64,000 bases of DNA from Clostridium sp. (GCA_031275405.1 JAISOV010000048.1:37635-101634), one strand, 5' to 3'. Numbered from the stretch's first letter, positions 17,061 through 27,759 are shown. Numbers and translations: made by a program. The notes: a model not told the origin generated them from the sequence alone.

Positions 17061-18107
17061 TCACGCTCTTGTCGCCACGGAAGCCCTCTCGACCAGCGAC
17101 AGCGGTATCGTGACCTCGCGCTTGGGTGCGCTGAACTTGCCCACCATCTCAATCAGAAGCTCCGCCGCCGCGCTCCCTTTTTGGGCGATATTCTGGCGAA
17201 CCGTAGTCAGCGACGGTTCGCAGATCACCGCTATGCTTGTGTCGTCGAACCCTATGACCGAAACATCCTCCGGAACCCTGACGCCAAGCCGCCGGAGTCC
17301 TTTGATCAGCCCGACTGCGATAACATCCGCCGTTGCGTGAACTGCCGTAACCTTTGGAACCATTTTCGCGATCACTCCGGCCGCCTCCTCTCCGGCCTCA
17401 AAGCCCACGCTATCGGCTATCACCAAACGGTCGGAAAACGCAAGGCCCGCTTCGGCGAGCGCGTCCTCATATCCGGCCAGACGGGCCTTGTTCACGCCTT
17501 TTCGGTCGACCGCGCCGGTGACAAAGGCGATGGTCTGATGATTCCTGTCAATCAGATATTTCGTAGCCAAGAAACTCCCATACCGGTCGTTCGTGCCTAC
17601 GTTATGAAAATAATGGTCGTTTATGTAGCAGTCCACCATTACGACAGGAATCCGCAGAGCGCGGAGATCCGCTACGTATTCGCTCGGATAAACACCCATT
17701 GCGATGATCCCGTCGAGTGAGCGGTTAATCGCAATATCTGCGTAACTCTGATGAGCGGCGGTTCCCGAAATCAGCAGATGATACCCGTTTGTCCGGGATG
17801 TGTACTCCACAGCATTGAGAAACTCGCTGTAAAACGGGTTGCTGAACATAAACTCACGCCCCGGTTCCGTCTGCGGGATCACGACGCCGAACAGCTTCGA
17901 GCGGGCGACGCCCTGCTTCTTCGCCGAATTGATCGTGATCGCCGCCTGGTTTGGCACATAGCCGAGCTTACGCGCCGCCTCCAGCACCCTCTGGGTCGTT
18001 TCAGGGCTGATGGTCTTTGTCGGCTTCTGATTCAAGACATAAGACACAGTGGCCACGGAAACGCCTGCTTCCCGAGCGACGTCCTTGACGTTTACGGCCC
18101 TATTCAT
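17061..18107 (-). CDS. LacI-family transcriptional regulator
   Basis: DNA-binding repressor of 348 residues. The N-terminal helix-turn-helix is clear (VNVKDVAREAGVSVATVSYVL), followed by the hinge region and a periplasmic-binding-like effector domain (LFGVVIPQTEPG, VSVIGFDDT). It lies between GH95 and a solute-binding protein and has a strong promoter with an overlapping palindrome, so it probably represses itself and the flanking sugar genes. The sugar ligand is not deducible. Confidence 0.95.
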   Translation of the reverse strand: MNRAVNVKDVAREAGVSVATVSYVLNQKPTKTISPETTQRVLEAARKLGYVPNQAAITINSAKKQGVARSKLFGVVIPQTEPGREFMFSNPFYSEFLNAVEYTSRTNGYHLLISGTAAHQSYADIAINRSLDGIIAMGVYPSEYVADLRALRIPVVMVDCYINDHYFHNVGTNDRYGSFLATKYLIDRNHQTIAFVTGAVDRKGVNKARLAGYEDALAEAGLAFSDRLVIADSVGFEAGEEAAGVIAKMVPKVTAVHATADVIAVGLIKGLRRLGVRVPEDVSVIGFDDTSIAVICEPSLTTVRQNIAQKGSAAAELLIEMVGKFSAPKREVTIPLSLVERASVATRA

Positions 18108-18138
18108 GACAGTCCTCCCTGTCAGAAATATATTGAAG

Positions 18139-18188
18139 TTAATCGATTAACCTTTTTCTAGTATAACCTGCCGTCGGGGAACTGTCAA
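18139..18188 (-). promoter_or_regulatory. Promoter with LacI-type operator
   Basis: TTGACA (18188-18183) and TATACT (18165-18160), 17 nt apart on the minus strand, are followed by the perfect palindrome TTAATCGATTAA (18139-18150), in the usual repressor position just past the -10. Confidence 0.75.
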
Positions 18189-18246
18189 TAGGAAAATCGA
18201 AAAAGAAATTTCTATTTTATGGAAATCTCCTGGCTGTCCGGCGGTA

Positions 18247-20628
18247 TCAGCCGGACGGTAACGGAAGCAGCCTCTTCTCCCCGGCCACTCTTTCCCCCGC
18301 CCGCAGCTCCAGTCTGTTTCCTTCCAGCCCCGCGCCGTCTACGTGCGGAATCCGTACCGCCACCGTCTGGCTCCTGTGACTGAAGAGAGCGTACTTCACG
18401 CTCTCCTTCGTCCATTCTATGTCTACGCGGATCCCCCCTCGCGCCATCAGTCCTGTTACTTTTCCGCGTTTCCAGCTCGAAGGGATCGCCGGAAGCAGTA
18501 CCAGTTCCCCCGCATGGCTCTGCAGCAGCATTTCCGCTACCCCTGCGGTATATCCGAAATTTCCGTCGATCTGAAAGGGCGGGTGGGCGCAAAACAGATT
18601 CGCGTACAGCCCTCCTTCATGCTCCCTGGTTGCCGCTTCCGGCTCTATCAGATGAAACAGACGACGAACCATCCGCTCTGTCTGTTCCGCGTCTTCCAGC
18701 CTCGCCCATAGGATCAGCTTCCACGCCAGGCTCCATCCCGTTCCTTCCCGCCCCCTTCTGGACAGGCTCGTCCGGGCCGCTTTCCAAAGCTCCGGCTCCT
18801 TTGCCGTGATTCCGTACCCCGGGTGCAATTCGTATAAATGGGAAAGGTGTCTGTGATGTACGTCCGCCTCTTCCACTTCTTCCTTCCACTCCAGGATCTG
18901 CCCTTCCTTTCCCACAGCCACAGGAACGATCTGCGGCAGCAAGCGTCTGACCTCTGCCAGAACCGGATCCGACCAAGCCGGGCCTGTCTGTTCCAGCGCT
19001 TCACAGGCCTGAATATAATCACGAAACAGATTCCGTATGATCGCGAGGGTATTTTCCGTATAATAGGAAACCGATACCTTCTCCCCCTCTTGCAGGAACT
19101 CGTTTTCCGGGGAGGTGGCAGGGCAGGGCGCGTATCCTTGCTCCGTCTTCTCCATCACCTGTACGCAAAAGATCACATTTTCCCTAAGGATCGGCATGAT
19201 TCCTTCCAGATACGACCGATCCTCATGAAAAAGATACGCGTCAAATAAATTCCTGCACATCCATGCCGCCCCGAACGGCCAGAAAGCCCACATGGCCCGC
19301 CCCGCCGCAGGGGATGTTTTTCTCCAGATGTCCACGTTGTGAAAGCAGGCGACCCCGTCACATCCAAAAAACCGCTTCGCGCTTTTTCTCCCATGTTCCA
19401 TCAGTTCCCGATTCATCGTAACCAACGGTTCGATAAGCTCCGGGAGATTGCATGGACCCGTCAGCCAGTAATTCATCTGCGTATTGATATTGACCGTATA
19501 AGCGCAGCGCCAAGGAGGGATTTTGTCCTGATTCCATATCCCTTGCAGGTTGGCCGCCTGCGTTCCCGGTCTAGAAGAAGCAATCAGGAGATACCGCCCA
19601 TAATCAAACAATAAGGCGCACAGGGACGGGTCGGAAGGATCCTGTTCAAACGCCCGAATGCGCTCCTTCAAGTCCCTATGTTCTCTTCCGCTTTTTTCCA
19701 ATTCCAGGCTTACTCTGGAAAAATAAGACTGATAATCCCGTACATGCTCCTCCATCAGCTGGTCAAAGCCTTGCCGAAATGCCTGGCAGTCTTCTTCCAG
19801 CCGCTTCCTGGGAGGAACCCCATCCACAAACGGATGTTTCTCATATCCCTGAAAACTCGAACGCACCGCTAAAAACAAGGTCACTTCCCGGACATCCCTG
19901 CATAGGATTCCATCCTGACCCGCTTCCGCTCTCGCGCCCGGTTTTGCTCCTGTCTTCCCGCCCTTGATACGGATCCTGCCAAACGCTTCATAGTACATCC
20001 CTTTCTCTTCCGGCTTCTCTGAAAAGACCAGAGCGTCCCCGCCTCCTCCCTGCCCGTCCGCGGGCCTGCTTCTGCCCGGGCATTGCCCGAAAAGGACAAA
20101 CCCATCCTTCTCATAGCTCGTCCGTGTCAGGAACCCCTCCGTTCCGTAGAGCTTCACCGTGAACGCTTCCTCCGCCCAAATGCGATAGACGATTCCCTGT
20201 GCCGGCGCGCTGCAGAAACAGACCTGCCGGTACCGCTTTCCGCCGTTTTGATATTCCGCCGTAAGGACTGCCGTTTCCAGATCCAGCCATCTGCGATAAT
20301 CCGTTATTTTACGCTCTCCCTGGAATTCCATCACCACGGTTCCGAAAGGCTCATACATCTGCACCTCTTCCGCCCCGGCCATTTTTTCTTCCAGCAGCCG
20401 CATGGCCTGAACATAGCGGCCGTCTTTCGCAAGCATTCTGATCCGTTCCCGATCGTCCGCGGACAGATCTTGCCGTTCCTCCGCCGGATAGCCGGACCAT
20501 AGAGTATCTTCATTTATTTTTAAGATCTCCTTTGCCGCGCCGCCATATACCACCGCGCCCAGCCGCCCGTTTCCGATCGGCAGCCCTTCCTGCCAGGATT
20601 GCGCCGGATGGTGAAACTCTAATTTCAT
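18247..20628 (-). CDS. Glycoside hydrolase family 95 (alpha-L-fucosidase/galactosidase type)
   Basis: Cytoplasmic-looking enzyme of 793 residues without a signal peptide. The N-terminus ([19 protein letters not shown], then [11 protein letters not shown]) and the centre ([47 protein letters not shown]) are hallmarks of GH95. Family members release alpha-1,2-L-fucose or alpha-L-galactose from host glycans and plant polysaccharides. It starts 5 nt after the permease gene, so it belongs to the operon beginning at 25264. Imported oligosaccharides would be cut inside the cell. The exact linkage specificity is not certain. Confidence 0.93.
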   Translation of the reverse strand: MKLEFHHPAQSWQEGLPIGNGRLGAVVYGGAAKEILKINEDTLWSGYPAEERQDLSADDRERIRMLAKDGRYVQAMRLLEEKMAGAEEVQMYEPFGTVVMEFQGERKITDYRRWLDLETAVLTAEYQNGGKRYRQVCFCSAPAQGIVYRIWAEEAFTVKLYGTEGFLTRTSYEKDGFVLFGQCPGRSRPADGQGGGGDALVFSEKPEEKGMYYEAFGRIRIKGGKTGAKPGARAEAGQDGILCRDVREVTLFLAVRSSFQGYEKHPFVDGVPPRKRLEEDCQAFRQGFDQLMEEHVRDYQSYFSRVSLELEKSGREHRDLKERIRAFEQDPSDPSLCALLFDYGRYLLIASSRPGTQAANLQGIWNQDKIPPWRCAYTVNINTQMNYWLTGPCNLPELIEPLVTMNRELMEHGRKSAKRFFGCDGVACFHNVDIWRKTSPAAGRAMWAFWPFGAAWMCRNLFDAYLFHEDRSYLEGIMPILRENVIFCVQVMEKTEQGYAPCPATSPENEFLQEGEKVSVSYYTENTLAIIRNLFRDYIQACEALEQTGPAWSDPVLAEVRRLLPQIVPVAVGKEGQILEWKEEVEEADVHHRHLSHLYELHPGYGITAKEPELWKAARTSLSRRGREGTGWSLAWKLILWARLEDAEQTERMVRRLFHLIEPEAATREHEGGLYANLFCAHPPFQIDGNFGYTAGVAEMLLQSHAGELVLLPAIPSSWKRGKVTGLMARGGIRVDIEWTKESVKYALFSHRSQTVAVRIPHVDGAGLEGNRLELRAGERVAGEKRLLPLPSG

Positions 20629-20633
20629 GTCAT

Positions 20634-21470
20634 TTACCCTTTCACGCCGCTATAAGCGACTCCCTCAATAATATATTTCTGCGCGGCGGCATACACAAGC
20701 ACAATCGGAATCATCGAGCAGACCGTTCCTGCCATGATCGCCCCATAATCCGCCGAGAATTCCTTCTGGAAAGTAGCCAGCCCTAGCTGTATCGTCCACA
20801 GCCTGCCTGTTTCCAGGTAAATCATCGGGGCCATATAATCGTTCCAGACATCATTAAAAGTCAAAATCGTGATCGTAGCAAGCCCAGCTTTACACAGTGG
20901 TATCATAATATGCAGATACGTCTTCACCGGCCCGCAGCCGTCCATTTTTGCGGCCTCATGAAGGCTGTCCGGAATACTGATCATGTTCTGGCGCAAGACG
21001 AAAACCCCGAACGCGCTGAACGCTTTCAGCAAGATCAGCGCCAGGTGCGTATTATACAGCCCCAGATTACGCACTACCATAAACTGCGGAATCATAATCG
21101 CGTGCCAGGGTACCATCATCGTGGCCAGATACCCCAGAAACAGTTGATCCCTTCCGGGAAAACGCAGCTTGGAAAATGCGTAGGCCCCCATGGAACAGGT
21201 CGCCAGCTGGATAGCCGTAATCACTGCCGACAGCTTTGCGGTGTTTAAGAAATATTGCAGAAAAGGAATATCGGTCCAGACATTACTATAATTGTCTTTA
21301 CGGAAAACGGCCGGAATCCATTTTACCGGATATTCAAAAATTTCCACATTCGACTTAAAAGATGCGCTCAGCATCCATACGAAAGGCACCAGCATAACGA
21401 AGGCGGCCAAGAGACACATTCCAAAAACAACGCAGCGAGAAATTCTGTTTTTCTTATTTTTTAGATACAT
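20634..21470 (-). CDS. ABC sugar transporter permease (MalG type)
   Basis: Inner-membrane permease of 278 residues with six membrane segments. The EAA loop reads [20 protein letters not shown], and the C-terminus ends in VAYSGVKG, both typical for MalG-type subunits. Start at 21470 follows AAGGGAG by 9 nt; an ATG 7 codons earlier lacks a good site. It works with the MalF-type partner encoded just upstream. No ATPase gene adjoins it, as is common for systems using a shared MsiK-like ATPase. Confidence 0.93.
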   Translation of the reverse strand: MYLKNKKNRISRCVVFGMCLLAAFVMLVPFVWMLSASFKSNVEIFEYPVKWIPAVFRKDNYSNVWTDIPFLQYFLNTAKLSAVITAIQLATCSMGAYAFSKLRFPGRDQLFLGYLATMMVPWHAIMIPQFMVVRNLGLYNTHLALILLKAFSAFGVFVLRQNMISIPDSLHEAAKMDGCGPVKTYLHIMIPLCKAGLATITILTFNDVWNDYMAPMIYLETGRLWTIQLGLATFQKEFSADYGAIMAGTVCSMIPIVLVYAAAQKYIIEGVAYSGVKG

Positions 21471-21509
21471 GTGTATGATCTCCCTTATCATGCTTCCGAG
21501 GACTGTCCG

Positions 21510-22433
21510 CTATTCATTGACCCACCTCTTCTGTCCCCGCCACTGGATCAGCGTGACGGCCAGGATAATCAGGAACAGAAAATACGCAATGGCCGACGCG
21601 TAACCCATTTTGAAATTCCGGAAAGCCTCCCGGTAAATACGCTGCACCAAGACCATCGTCGCCCGCCCCGGCCCGCCGTCCGTGGTAATGCTGATAATAT
21701 CGAACACTTGAAAAGAGGCGATAAAGCATAGAATCGTAACCATGAACGTCGTCGGACTCAGCATGGGCCACGTCACGTTCCAGAAGCATTTCCACGTGCC
21801 TGCCCCGTCGATTCTCGCCGCATCATACAGATGTTCCGGAATCGTCTTCAGTCCGCCCAGGAACATCACCATGTAATATCCCGCCTGCTTCCAGACCACC
21901 GTAAGCACCACCGTAAGCATCGCCGTCTTCGTGGACGCAAACCATCCGGGCAGACGCTCTTTCGGTACTCCCAGGAACAGCAGCAGACGGTTGACCGGCC
22001 CTTGCGCGGGATCAAACAGCAGCATCGCCACGCAGCCTATGGCAACCATGGAGGTCAGATTCGGGAAGAAATAAACCGTCTTGAAAAAGCCTCCTAAGAA
22101 CCTTCTGCGGTTGAGCATCAAAGCCAGCAGCAGCCCTGCGAGAAGCGACAAGGGCACACTGGTCAGCGCGTAAAAAATATTGTTGAACAAGGCCGCCCGA
22201 AACTGAGAATCCCGGAACATTTTCAGATAATTCTCCAGAAATACGAAATCAAAATTGGGGAAGCCCGTATAATCCGTAAAGCTGACCCCCAGCCCAAGAA
22301 CGACCGGAACCGCGATAAAGACCAGGAACCCGATCAGGTTGGGCAGAAGGAACAGATAGCCGGATATGGCTTCCCGCTTCTCCATAGCATTCATCTTTTT
22401 CTTGAGGGGCCGTTTCAAAGCGCTCTCTTTCAT
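21510..22433 (-). CDS. ABC sugar transporter permease (MalF type)
   Basis: Permease of 307 residues. A basic N-terminus is followed by six membrane segments; the EAA loop is LYDAARIDGAGTWKCFWNVT. Start at 22433 has AAGGAG 12 nt upstream and GGAAG nearer. Forms the importer with the MalG-type subunit and the lipoproteins encoded upstream. Confidence 0.93.
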   Translation of the reverse strand: MKESALKRPLKKKMNAMEKREAISGYLFLLPNLIGFLVFIAVPVVLGLGVSFTDYTGFPNFDFVFLENYLKMFRDSQFRAALFNNIFYALTSVPLSLLAGLLLALMLNRRRFLGGFFKTVYFFPNLTSMVAIGCVAMLLFDPAQGPVNRLLLFLGVPKERLPGWFASTKTAMLTVVLTVVWKQAGYYMVMFLGGLKTIPEHLYDAARIDGAGTWKCFWNVTWPMLSPTTFMVTILCFIASFQVFDIISITTDGGPGRATMVLVQRIYREAFRNFKMGYASAIAYFLFLIILAVTLIQWRGQKRWVNE

Positions 22434-22462
22434 ATCTTCCTGATCTCCTTCCCTCCGCTTTG

Positions 22463-22493
22463 GAACAGGCGGACGTTTCCCGTCCGCCTGTTC
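22463..22493. other. Strong stem-loop between binding protein and permease genes
   Basis: Perfect 13-bp stem GAACAGGCGGACG / CGTCCGCCTGTTC with a 5-nt loop, between the solute-binding protein stop and the permease start. It has no T-run, so it probably protects the upstream mRNA or attenuates, giving more binding protein than permease. Confidence 0.7.
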
Positions 22494-22537
22494 GATCCGT
22501 GACCCTAGGAACTGTTGCGGATGACGTATCGTAAGGA

Positions 22538-23833
22538 CTATCCCGCCATCTTTTCCGCTCTCAGCTTATCATAATTAGCAAACGCTTTCTCCAAGGTCTG
22601 CTCATCCAGGAGATAGAGCTGCATTTCCTGCTTGAATGCCTCGTTTAGGTCATTATAGTAAGACTCCGTTCCCACTTCACTGTTGATCTTAGCGGAAAAA
22701 CGATATTCGACACCCGGCACGGTAACTTCTTTCTGATAGATTTCCAACGCCTGGTCACTCGGATAACTGGGTATATTCTTCTCGGCGGCATAGATGGCGC
22801 CGCCTGCTTCCGAAGCCGTACAGAATTCAATGAACTCATAAGCAGCTTCCTGATTCTGAGAGGCTGCGGAAATACAGAAGTAGGATGCCTGGCCTACCGT
22901 GGACTCCGCCGGAATATCCTCAAAGACCGGCAAAGGAGCCGTGCCGTAATTGAGATCTTCGGATAACAGATTGAAATCCCAGTCCCCGTTGATCATCATA
23001 TAGACATTTCCGGATTCAAAAACGGCATTGTAATCATAGCTGCCGGAGGTAATCGTCGCAATGCCCGGATGGCTCCGATCCTCCGCATAAAGACGGTGCA
23101 GTACTTCCATGTATTTTCTCGTATACGGCATGGGTTCATCCGCCGTAAGATATTCTCCCGCCGCGGTAGCGCCTAAGTTCATCGTCCAGTCCGGAAGCAA
23201 GCCGCCCCAGTACTGGGTTCCGTCTTCTTCATAAGTAAGCTCCTTGGCCAGTTCGGCATATTCGTCCCACGTCAGATTCTCCGGATAAGGAAGCCCTTTC
23301 GCGTCGAAGAGATCCCTGTTGTAAAAGAGCATCCAGGCGGAACCGGTAGTAGGCAGTCCATAGAACGCGCCGCTCTCATCCGTCACCAGCGCCAACGTGG
23401 TATCCCGGATCGGAGACAAGTCCAGTCCGCTGGCAGCCGCAAATCCGGACAGATCCGCCAGAGCGTTGTTATCCATATACTGCTTGACGACACTGGAACC
23501 GCGAAGCCAGAAGACGTCCAGGTCTTCCCCGCTGCCGGAAGCCAGTACCTTGATTTTATCATCATAGGAATCATTGGCGATCACATGGGGAACTACCGTA
23601 ATCCCGTTGTCCAAGGCATTAAAAGCTTCTACCTGGGCGTCCACAAACGCCTGGGCATCGGAATGCTCATAAAAATTGATCACAAGATCTCCTGCGGCAG
23701 CGGCGTCTCCCTGCGCGTTTCCTCCCGTATCCGCTCCCGCGTTACCTGTTCCTTCCTCCTGATTTCCCGAGCAAGCGCTCAGGGAAACCGTCATGGCAAG
23801 TGCCAGCATAGCTGCAACCATACGCTTCTTCAT
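22538..23833 (-). CDS. ABC sugar transporter solute-binding lipoprotein
   Basis: Lipoprotein of 431 residues. Signal peptide with lipobox LSAC, then a Gly/Asn/Ala linker. The mature domain contains YGLPTTGSAWMLFYNRDLFD and MMINGDWDFNLL, family 1 features. Start follows GAGGAGG; 21 upstream codons are ignored. It is a clear paralogue of the next gene upstream (23972-25264): both carry the pattern P.....W.LFYN.DLFDA and MMINGDW. Confidence 0.94.
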   Translation of the reverse strand: MKKRMVAAMLALAMTVSLSACSGNQEEGTGNAGADTGGNAQGDAAAAGDLVINFYEHSDAQAFVDAQVEAFNALDNGITVVPHVIANDSYDDKIKVLASGSGEDLDVFWLRGSSVVKQYMDNNALADLSGFAAASGLDLSPIRDTTLALVTDESGAFYGLPTTGSAWMLFYNRDLFDAKGLPYPENLTWDEYAELAKELTYEEDGTQYWGGLLPDWTMNLGATAAGEYLTADEPMPYTRKYMEVLHRLYAEDRSHPGIATITSGSYDYNAVFESGNVYMMINGDWDFNLLSEDLNYGTAPLPVFEDIPAESTVGQASYFCISAASQNQEAAYEFIEFCTASEAGGAIYAAEKNIPSYPSDQALEIYQKEVTVPGVEYRFSAKINSEVGTESYYNDLNEAFKQEMQLYLLDEQTLEKAFANYDKLRAEKMAG

Positions 23834-23971
23834 CCTGTTTCCTCCTCTTTTTAACCGACCGTCTTTCCAAATGCGGCTTTGTCTGGTTCCTATCAAGATG
23901 ATAGAGGATTCCCGGATTTCTGCATAGGTTGAAAAAATATCATCCCCTCTCTCGCGGCAAAGCGCCTTTCC

Positions 23972-25264
23972 CTACTGAGCCAGTATTGCCGCTCTCTGCC
24001 GGTAAAAATCCTCAAATGCCTCTTCGCTGCTTTTATGGCCGCTTAAATATTCAAACATCTCCGTTCTGAACGTCTCTGTCACCCTCCGGTAAGCCGGATG
24101 GCCGCCTTCCTCGCTCAGCATGACAGACTCAAAGAAATAGCCGGCTCCTTCCACATCTGCATGGTCTAAATAGATCTGCGCGGATTTCGCCGTATAATAA
24201 GCCGGAACAGCACTCTGGGAAGCCATGATCTCTGCCCCCGCTTCCCCGCAGTAATAGGACAGGAAAGCCGCGGCAGCAGCCTTGTATCGGCAGGAAGCCG
24301 AGATCGCGAGATAGGAACAGGCGCCTACCGTAATCCCCTTTCTGACAAAATCAAAGGCCGGCAGGGGAGCAATATCCCAGGAGACTTCCTCTGTGTCTGT
24401 TCGCAGCGTGTTTTTTAGGAAGGAAATGCTCCAATCCCCATTGATCATCATAGCCGCCCGCCCATCCAGAAAGAAGTCATACGGCGAGGTCAGCGTTCCT
24501 TGCAGCATAGCCAGATCCGGATGGGACTTTTCCACATCATAAAGCCGATGAAGAAGCTCTATATACTGCCTGGTCAGGGGCAGCTCGTCGTCCGTGAGAT
24601 ACTCTTCCGCCGCGACCGCCCCGATATTCAGCGTCCAGGGCGGGATCAGTCCGCCATAGATCTTCGTGTTCCCCACGCCGCCGGTCAGACGCTGCGCCAG
24701 CTGCGCATACTCTTCCCAGGTCAGCTGCTCCGGATAAGGGATCTGCAGCGCATCAAAAAGATCCTTGTTGTAAAAGAGCACCCATGTGCTTCGGATACGG
24801 GGAAGGGCATAAATACCGTCGTCTGCGGAAACCATCTCCAAGGTGGCGCCATAGTTGGACAGCTTCAGATCAGAAGAGCGCAGATAAGGAGAAAGATCCT
24901 CCAGCGCCCCGCTGCCCGCAAAATCATTCACCTGGCTTGGCTGCCTCAGAAACAGGCAATCCGGATCTGTGACGTCGCTTTCCAATATTTCCGCAATCGT
25001 CTCGTCATAAAGATCATTGTCCAGATACCTGGCGGACACTTGGATCGTATCGCTTTGCCGATTAAAGCTTTGCACAATCTCATTGGTAACTTCAAAATTA
25101 TCCACCCCGTCATAGAAGGTCAGGATGACCTTCCCTCCCTCCGAGGCGGAAGACTCCCCGCCGCGCGGCGTACCCCCGGAGGGCTGCTTTCCACACGCGC
25201 AGCATGCGCAGCAAGACAGGATCGTCAGCAACGGAAGGATGAAGCTTCTGCTTCTCTTTATCAT
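23972..25264 (-). CDS. ABC sugar transporter solute-binding lipoprotein, tandem paralogue
   Basis: Lipoprotein of 430 residues, first gene of the operon that runs down to GH95. The N-terminus is unusually cysteine-rich around the lipobox (LSCCACCAC), so the exact processing cysteine is ambiguous. The mature domain parallels the neighbouring protein along its full length (VLFYNKDLFDALQIPYPEQL, MMINGDWS). Start at 25264 follows GGGAGC. Two related binding proteins ahead of one permease pair suggest two ligand variants served by one importer. Confidence 0.92.
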   Translation of the reverse strand: MIKRSRSFILPLLTILSCCACCACGKQPSGGTPRGGESSASEGGKVILTFYDGVDNFEVTNEIVQSFNRQSDTIQVSARYLDNDLYDETIAEILESDVTDPDCLFLRQPSQVNDFAGSGALEDLSPYLRSSDLKLSNYGATLEMVSADDGIYALPRIRSTWVLFYNKDLFDALQIPYPEQLTWEEYAQLAQRLTGGVGNTKIYGGLIPPWTLNIGAVAAEEYLTDDELPLTRQYIELLHRLYDVEKSHPDLAMLQGTLTSPYDFFLDGRAAMMINGDWSISFLKNTLRTDTEEVSWDIAPLPAFDFVRKGITVGACSYLAISASCRYKAAAAAFLSYYCGEAGAEIMASQSAVPAYYTAKSAQIYLDHADVEGAGYFFESVMLSEEGGHPAYRRVTETFRTEMFEYLSGHKSSEEAFEDFYRQRAAILAQ

Positions 25265-25666
25265 CTTTGCTCCCATCCGCCCGTTTATCCTATCCGGCGT
25301 CTTTCGCGGGCATACAATCAGGAGGGCCTAAACATCGTTATGGTACACCCGTCTGTCTTTCCCTGTCAAACGGGATTCGGAGCCGCCCCACGGCGGCAGT
25401 CTTTCCTTTTGAGAAAACCGGATCGGCAGAAGTTGATCCGGATGGAACGCGTTTCTCAAAACGCTGCATTTCACCGCGCCGGCTGCGTTCGGCCTCACCC
25501 AAGCCGCCTTTTGCGGCGACCAGCCTATTTTACGGTATTGCGTAAAAAAAAGAGACGCTGCTGCCCTGCGCGCTTTTTCCCGGGGAGCGTAAAGGCCTAT
25601 GGGACGGCTCTGCCGCAGGGAGCCTGCCGGCGCCATGGAAAAGAAACGGGAAGCCCTCCGCCTTGC
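25265..25666. other. Intergenic region with repeat element
   Basis: 402 nt without a supported gene. It must contain the promoter of the operon starting at 25264, but I see no clear -35/-10 pair. It contains the repeat at 25525-25580 and several short G+C-rich palindromes (for example GCCGCCTTTTGCGGC near 25503). Confidence 0.5.
25525..25580. repeat. Intergenic repeat, copy 1
   Basis: Closely matches 28121-28176 in the same orientation: both share TATTTTACGGTATTGC, then an A-rich run, then ACGCTGC.GCCCTG and a T-run. In this copy TTTTACG and CGTAAAA form a short hairpin. Confidence 0.6.
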
Positions 25667-26857
25667 TCAGCCGACCGACCGGAAGTTGGCGACGCCTAGT
25701 ATGCCGTCAGACGTTGACAGGAGGCTCGTCATCCCGTCGGTCTCGCGGTCGTAGACGAACAGGCCATGAACCTCCTCCCGCCCGTTGGTGAAGGCGCCCT
25801 GGCAGTAATAGGTCTTTCCGCCGTCAAAGGTCATGGCGGAGCCTACGTACAATGCTTTGGGGAACGGGTTGTCCACCGGAACGAACGAGGCGCTCTCGCC
25901 GTCAAAGGTCAGGCGGTAATATTCATATTCGACTTCAGCCGTAGGAACGCCGTCTTCGTCAGGCGCTTTCGCGAGCAAGGACACCAGGACTTCCTTCTCG
26001 TCAATCTGCGCCATAAACCCTAGCTGACGCGTGACCAGAAACCGCTCCGTGAAGACGGCGGCGGCCCTGTCCAGACGGGTCGATACCAGCGTGAAGTTAT
26101 GGTCAATGGCCTCTTCAAAGGAAAGATAGCCCTCCGAGTAGCGGTCGGTCAGCTTGTAATACAGCCACGGGAACGTGTCGAACCGGTAATTGTAGTACAG
26201 ATGCTGAGGCCCTCCCGTATACAGGTCGGAAGGCTCCCCGGTCACGTCCGCCATGTACGTGAACCTGCCGCTGCCCAGATCGAACAGCGCGGGCGTGAGG
26301 GTGTGCGCGGGCGTGGAGGCGATCACCAGCAGCGTGTCCGGATCCAGGACCGTGATGTCGTTGTACGTCCTGTTCTCGTCCTCAAGAACGACCGTTTCGC
26401 CGCTTTCTACGTCGTAGCGGCACAGCCGGTCGTTCGACTGCTCATTCTCCCTCGCGGAAAAGTAGACGGCGTTCTCCCGGAGCGAGACGACGCCGCACGT
26501 ATAGCCGGAGGAATGCGGCAGCACGCAGATTTCCCGAAGCTCCTTGGTGACCAGATCGAAAGTATAGTACACCTCGTCCCAGATATAATACTCCTCCGCG
26601 CCGGGCTGTAAGCGGCGCGCGGTTATGGAGAGGTAGGGGTTGGCGGCCTGGCTTTCGCCGTCGCGCGGCTGGTCTTCGAGCGCCGCGCCGCCGGAGGGAT
26701 CCTCTGCGCCGGCGCTGACGGAAATGCCAGGGGAATCCGGCGGCACGGCGCTCTCTTCGCCGGAGACGGCGGAACCGCCCTCCGGGCTGCCGCCGCAGGC
26801 CGCCAGGGCAATCGCCGCGATCAGCGCGGCCGTTAAGGGAATCATCTTTTTTCTCAT
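25667..26857 (-). CDS. Exported lipoprotein of unknown function, possible beta-propeller
   Basis: Lipoprotein of 396 residues. Signal peptide with lipobox LAAC, then a long Ser/Gly/Pro/Glu-rich linker to about residue 75. The rest is a series of short beta-strand-like units (YYIWDEVYYTFDLVTKE, LCRYDVESGETVVL, ALFDLGSGRFTYM, LFVYDRETDGMTSLL) that look like blades of a propeller. No catalytic motif recognised. Downstream of another exported unknown protein on the same strand; the pair may be co-transcribed (83 nt apart). Confidence 0.75.
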   Translation of the reverse strand: MRKKMIPLTAALIAAIALAACGGSPEGGSAVSGEESAVPPDSPGISVSAGAEDPSGGAALEDQPRDGESQAANPYLSITARRLQPGAEEYYIWDEVYYTFDLVTKELREICVLPHSSGYTCGVVSLRENAVYFSARENEQSNDRLCRYDVESGETVVLEDENRTYNDITVLDPDTLLVIASTPAHTLTPALFDLGSGRFTYMADVTGEPSDLYTGGPQHLYYNYRFDTFPWLYYKLTDRYSEGYLSFEEAIDHNFTLVSTRLDRAAAVFTERFLVTRQLGFMAQIDEKEVLVSLLAKAPDEDGVPTAEVEYEYYRLTFDGESASFVPVDNPFPKALYVGSAMTFDGGKTYYCQGAFTNGREEVHGLFVYDRETDGMTSLLSTSDGILGVANFRSVG

Positions 26858-26940
26858 CGGATTGGGATCCTTTCGTTTTCACCGCCGCATGTCCGCAGGG
26901 CGGCATGGGAAAGCCTTCCACGTACGCTGTTTCGCGATAC

Positions 26941-27759
26941 TTAATCCGAAGGCACCGTCAATAAGATCGAAGCGGAATAGACGTTATCCAGCGTCCCGTC
27001 GGTGGTAAGATCCTTAATGGCCTGATTGCCGGTGTCGCCGGAGCCTGTCCCGCACCATATGTCCAGGATGGCGCCGGTCAGCATCCCGCAGTCCTGCTTG
27101 TAGAAAGCCCGCGCTTTCTGCGGACTTGTGTAGGTATTCTTTACCGTCACCACAGTGCCGGTTTCTACGTCACAGACATACTTCTTAACCACGCAATCGT
27201 ATTTTTCAAGCGCATTGCCGTGGCCGTCCGTCGTGCCGTAAGAATATGTGATCCGCCCTGTGCCTGAAATCGTAGACCAGCTTCTGCTCAGGCGGTTGTG
27301 CTGCTGCGTCTGGGTATCCTGGTTGGTATACTGCCCATAATCCCCGGTACTGCCGCCATTGGGCAGATAGCCCGTCCCGCTCCCTTCGGCCTGCGGCGGG
27401 GAAAGCCGGTATTCATCGCTTGTGCCGGGGACGAGATAATAGATGTTCGAGCAGAATCCATGCAGGTCGTATTCCACCTTCGTATCCGGCTCCGCACGGA
27501 GGCCCGGATCGGTCGTCGTGAGGCCTGTCAGGGCAATATCCCATCTGCCGACCAGATCGGCCTTGCTCAGTTCGCCGCCCCGGACGACCGTGTAGTTGAG
27601 ATCGTCGTCATAGACGATGACGGTGTCGGGCTGCATCCACCGGGGGACGTAGACGGCCTCCACTCCCAATGCGGCTGCGCTCCCCGGACAGAGGGCCGTA
27701 CCCAGTATCAGAGAAGCTGCGATGCCGGTGATCATGCCGGTAATCTTTTTTCGTTTCAT
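26941..27759 (-). CDS. Secreted protein of unknown function
   Basis: 272 residues with a Sec signal peptide (basic start, hydrophobic stretch, cleavage near AAALG). The mature part is rich in Thr, Gly, Tyr and Asp, with YDLHGFCSNIYYLVPGTSDE and a Gly/Asn/Gln-rich centre. Four cysteines in the second half could form disulfides. No family recognised. The frame is open for 55 codons upstream, but the signal peptide and AGGATGG support the start at 27759. Confidence 0.7.
   Translation of the reverse strand: MKRKKITGMITGIAASLILGTALCPGSAAALGVEAVYVPRWMQPDTVIVYDDDLNYTVVRGGELSKADLVGRWDIALTGLTTTDPGLRAEPDTKVEYDLHGFCSNIYYLVPGTSDEYRLSPPQAEGSGTGYLPNGGSTGDYGQYTNQDTQTQQHNRLSRSWSTISGTGRITYSYGTTDGHGNALEKYDCVVKKYVCDVETGTVVTVKNTYTSPQKARAFYKQDCGMLTGAILDIWCGTGSGDTGNQAIKDLTTDGTLDNVYSASILLTVPSD

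Noticed and set aside
24500..25699. Open frame of 399 codons on the plus strand
   Set aside because: Antisense to a clear lipoprotein gene and running across an intergenic repeat; no protein-like character.
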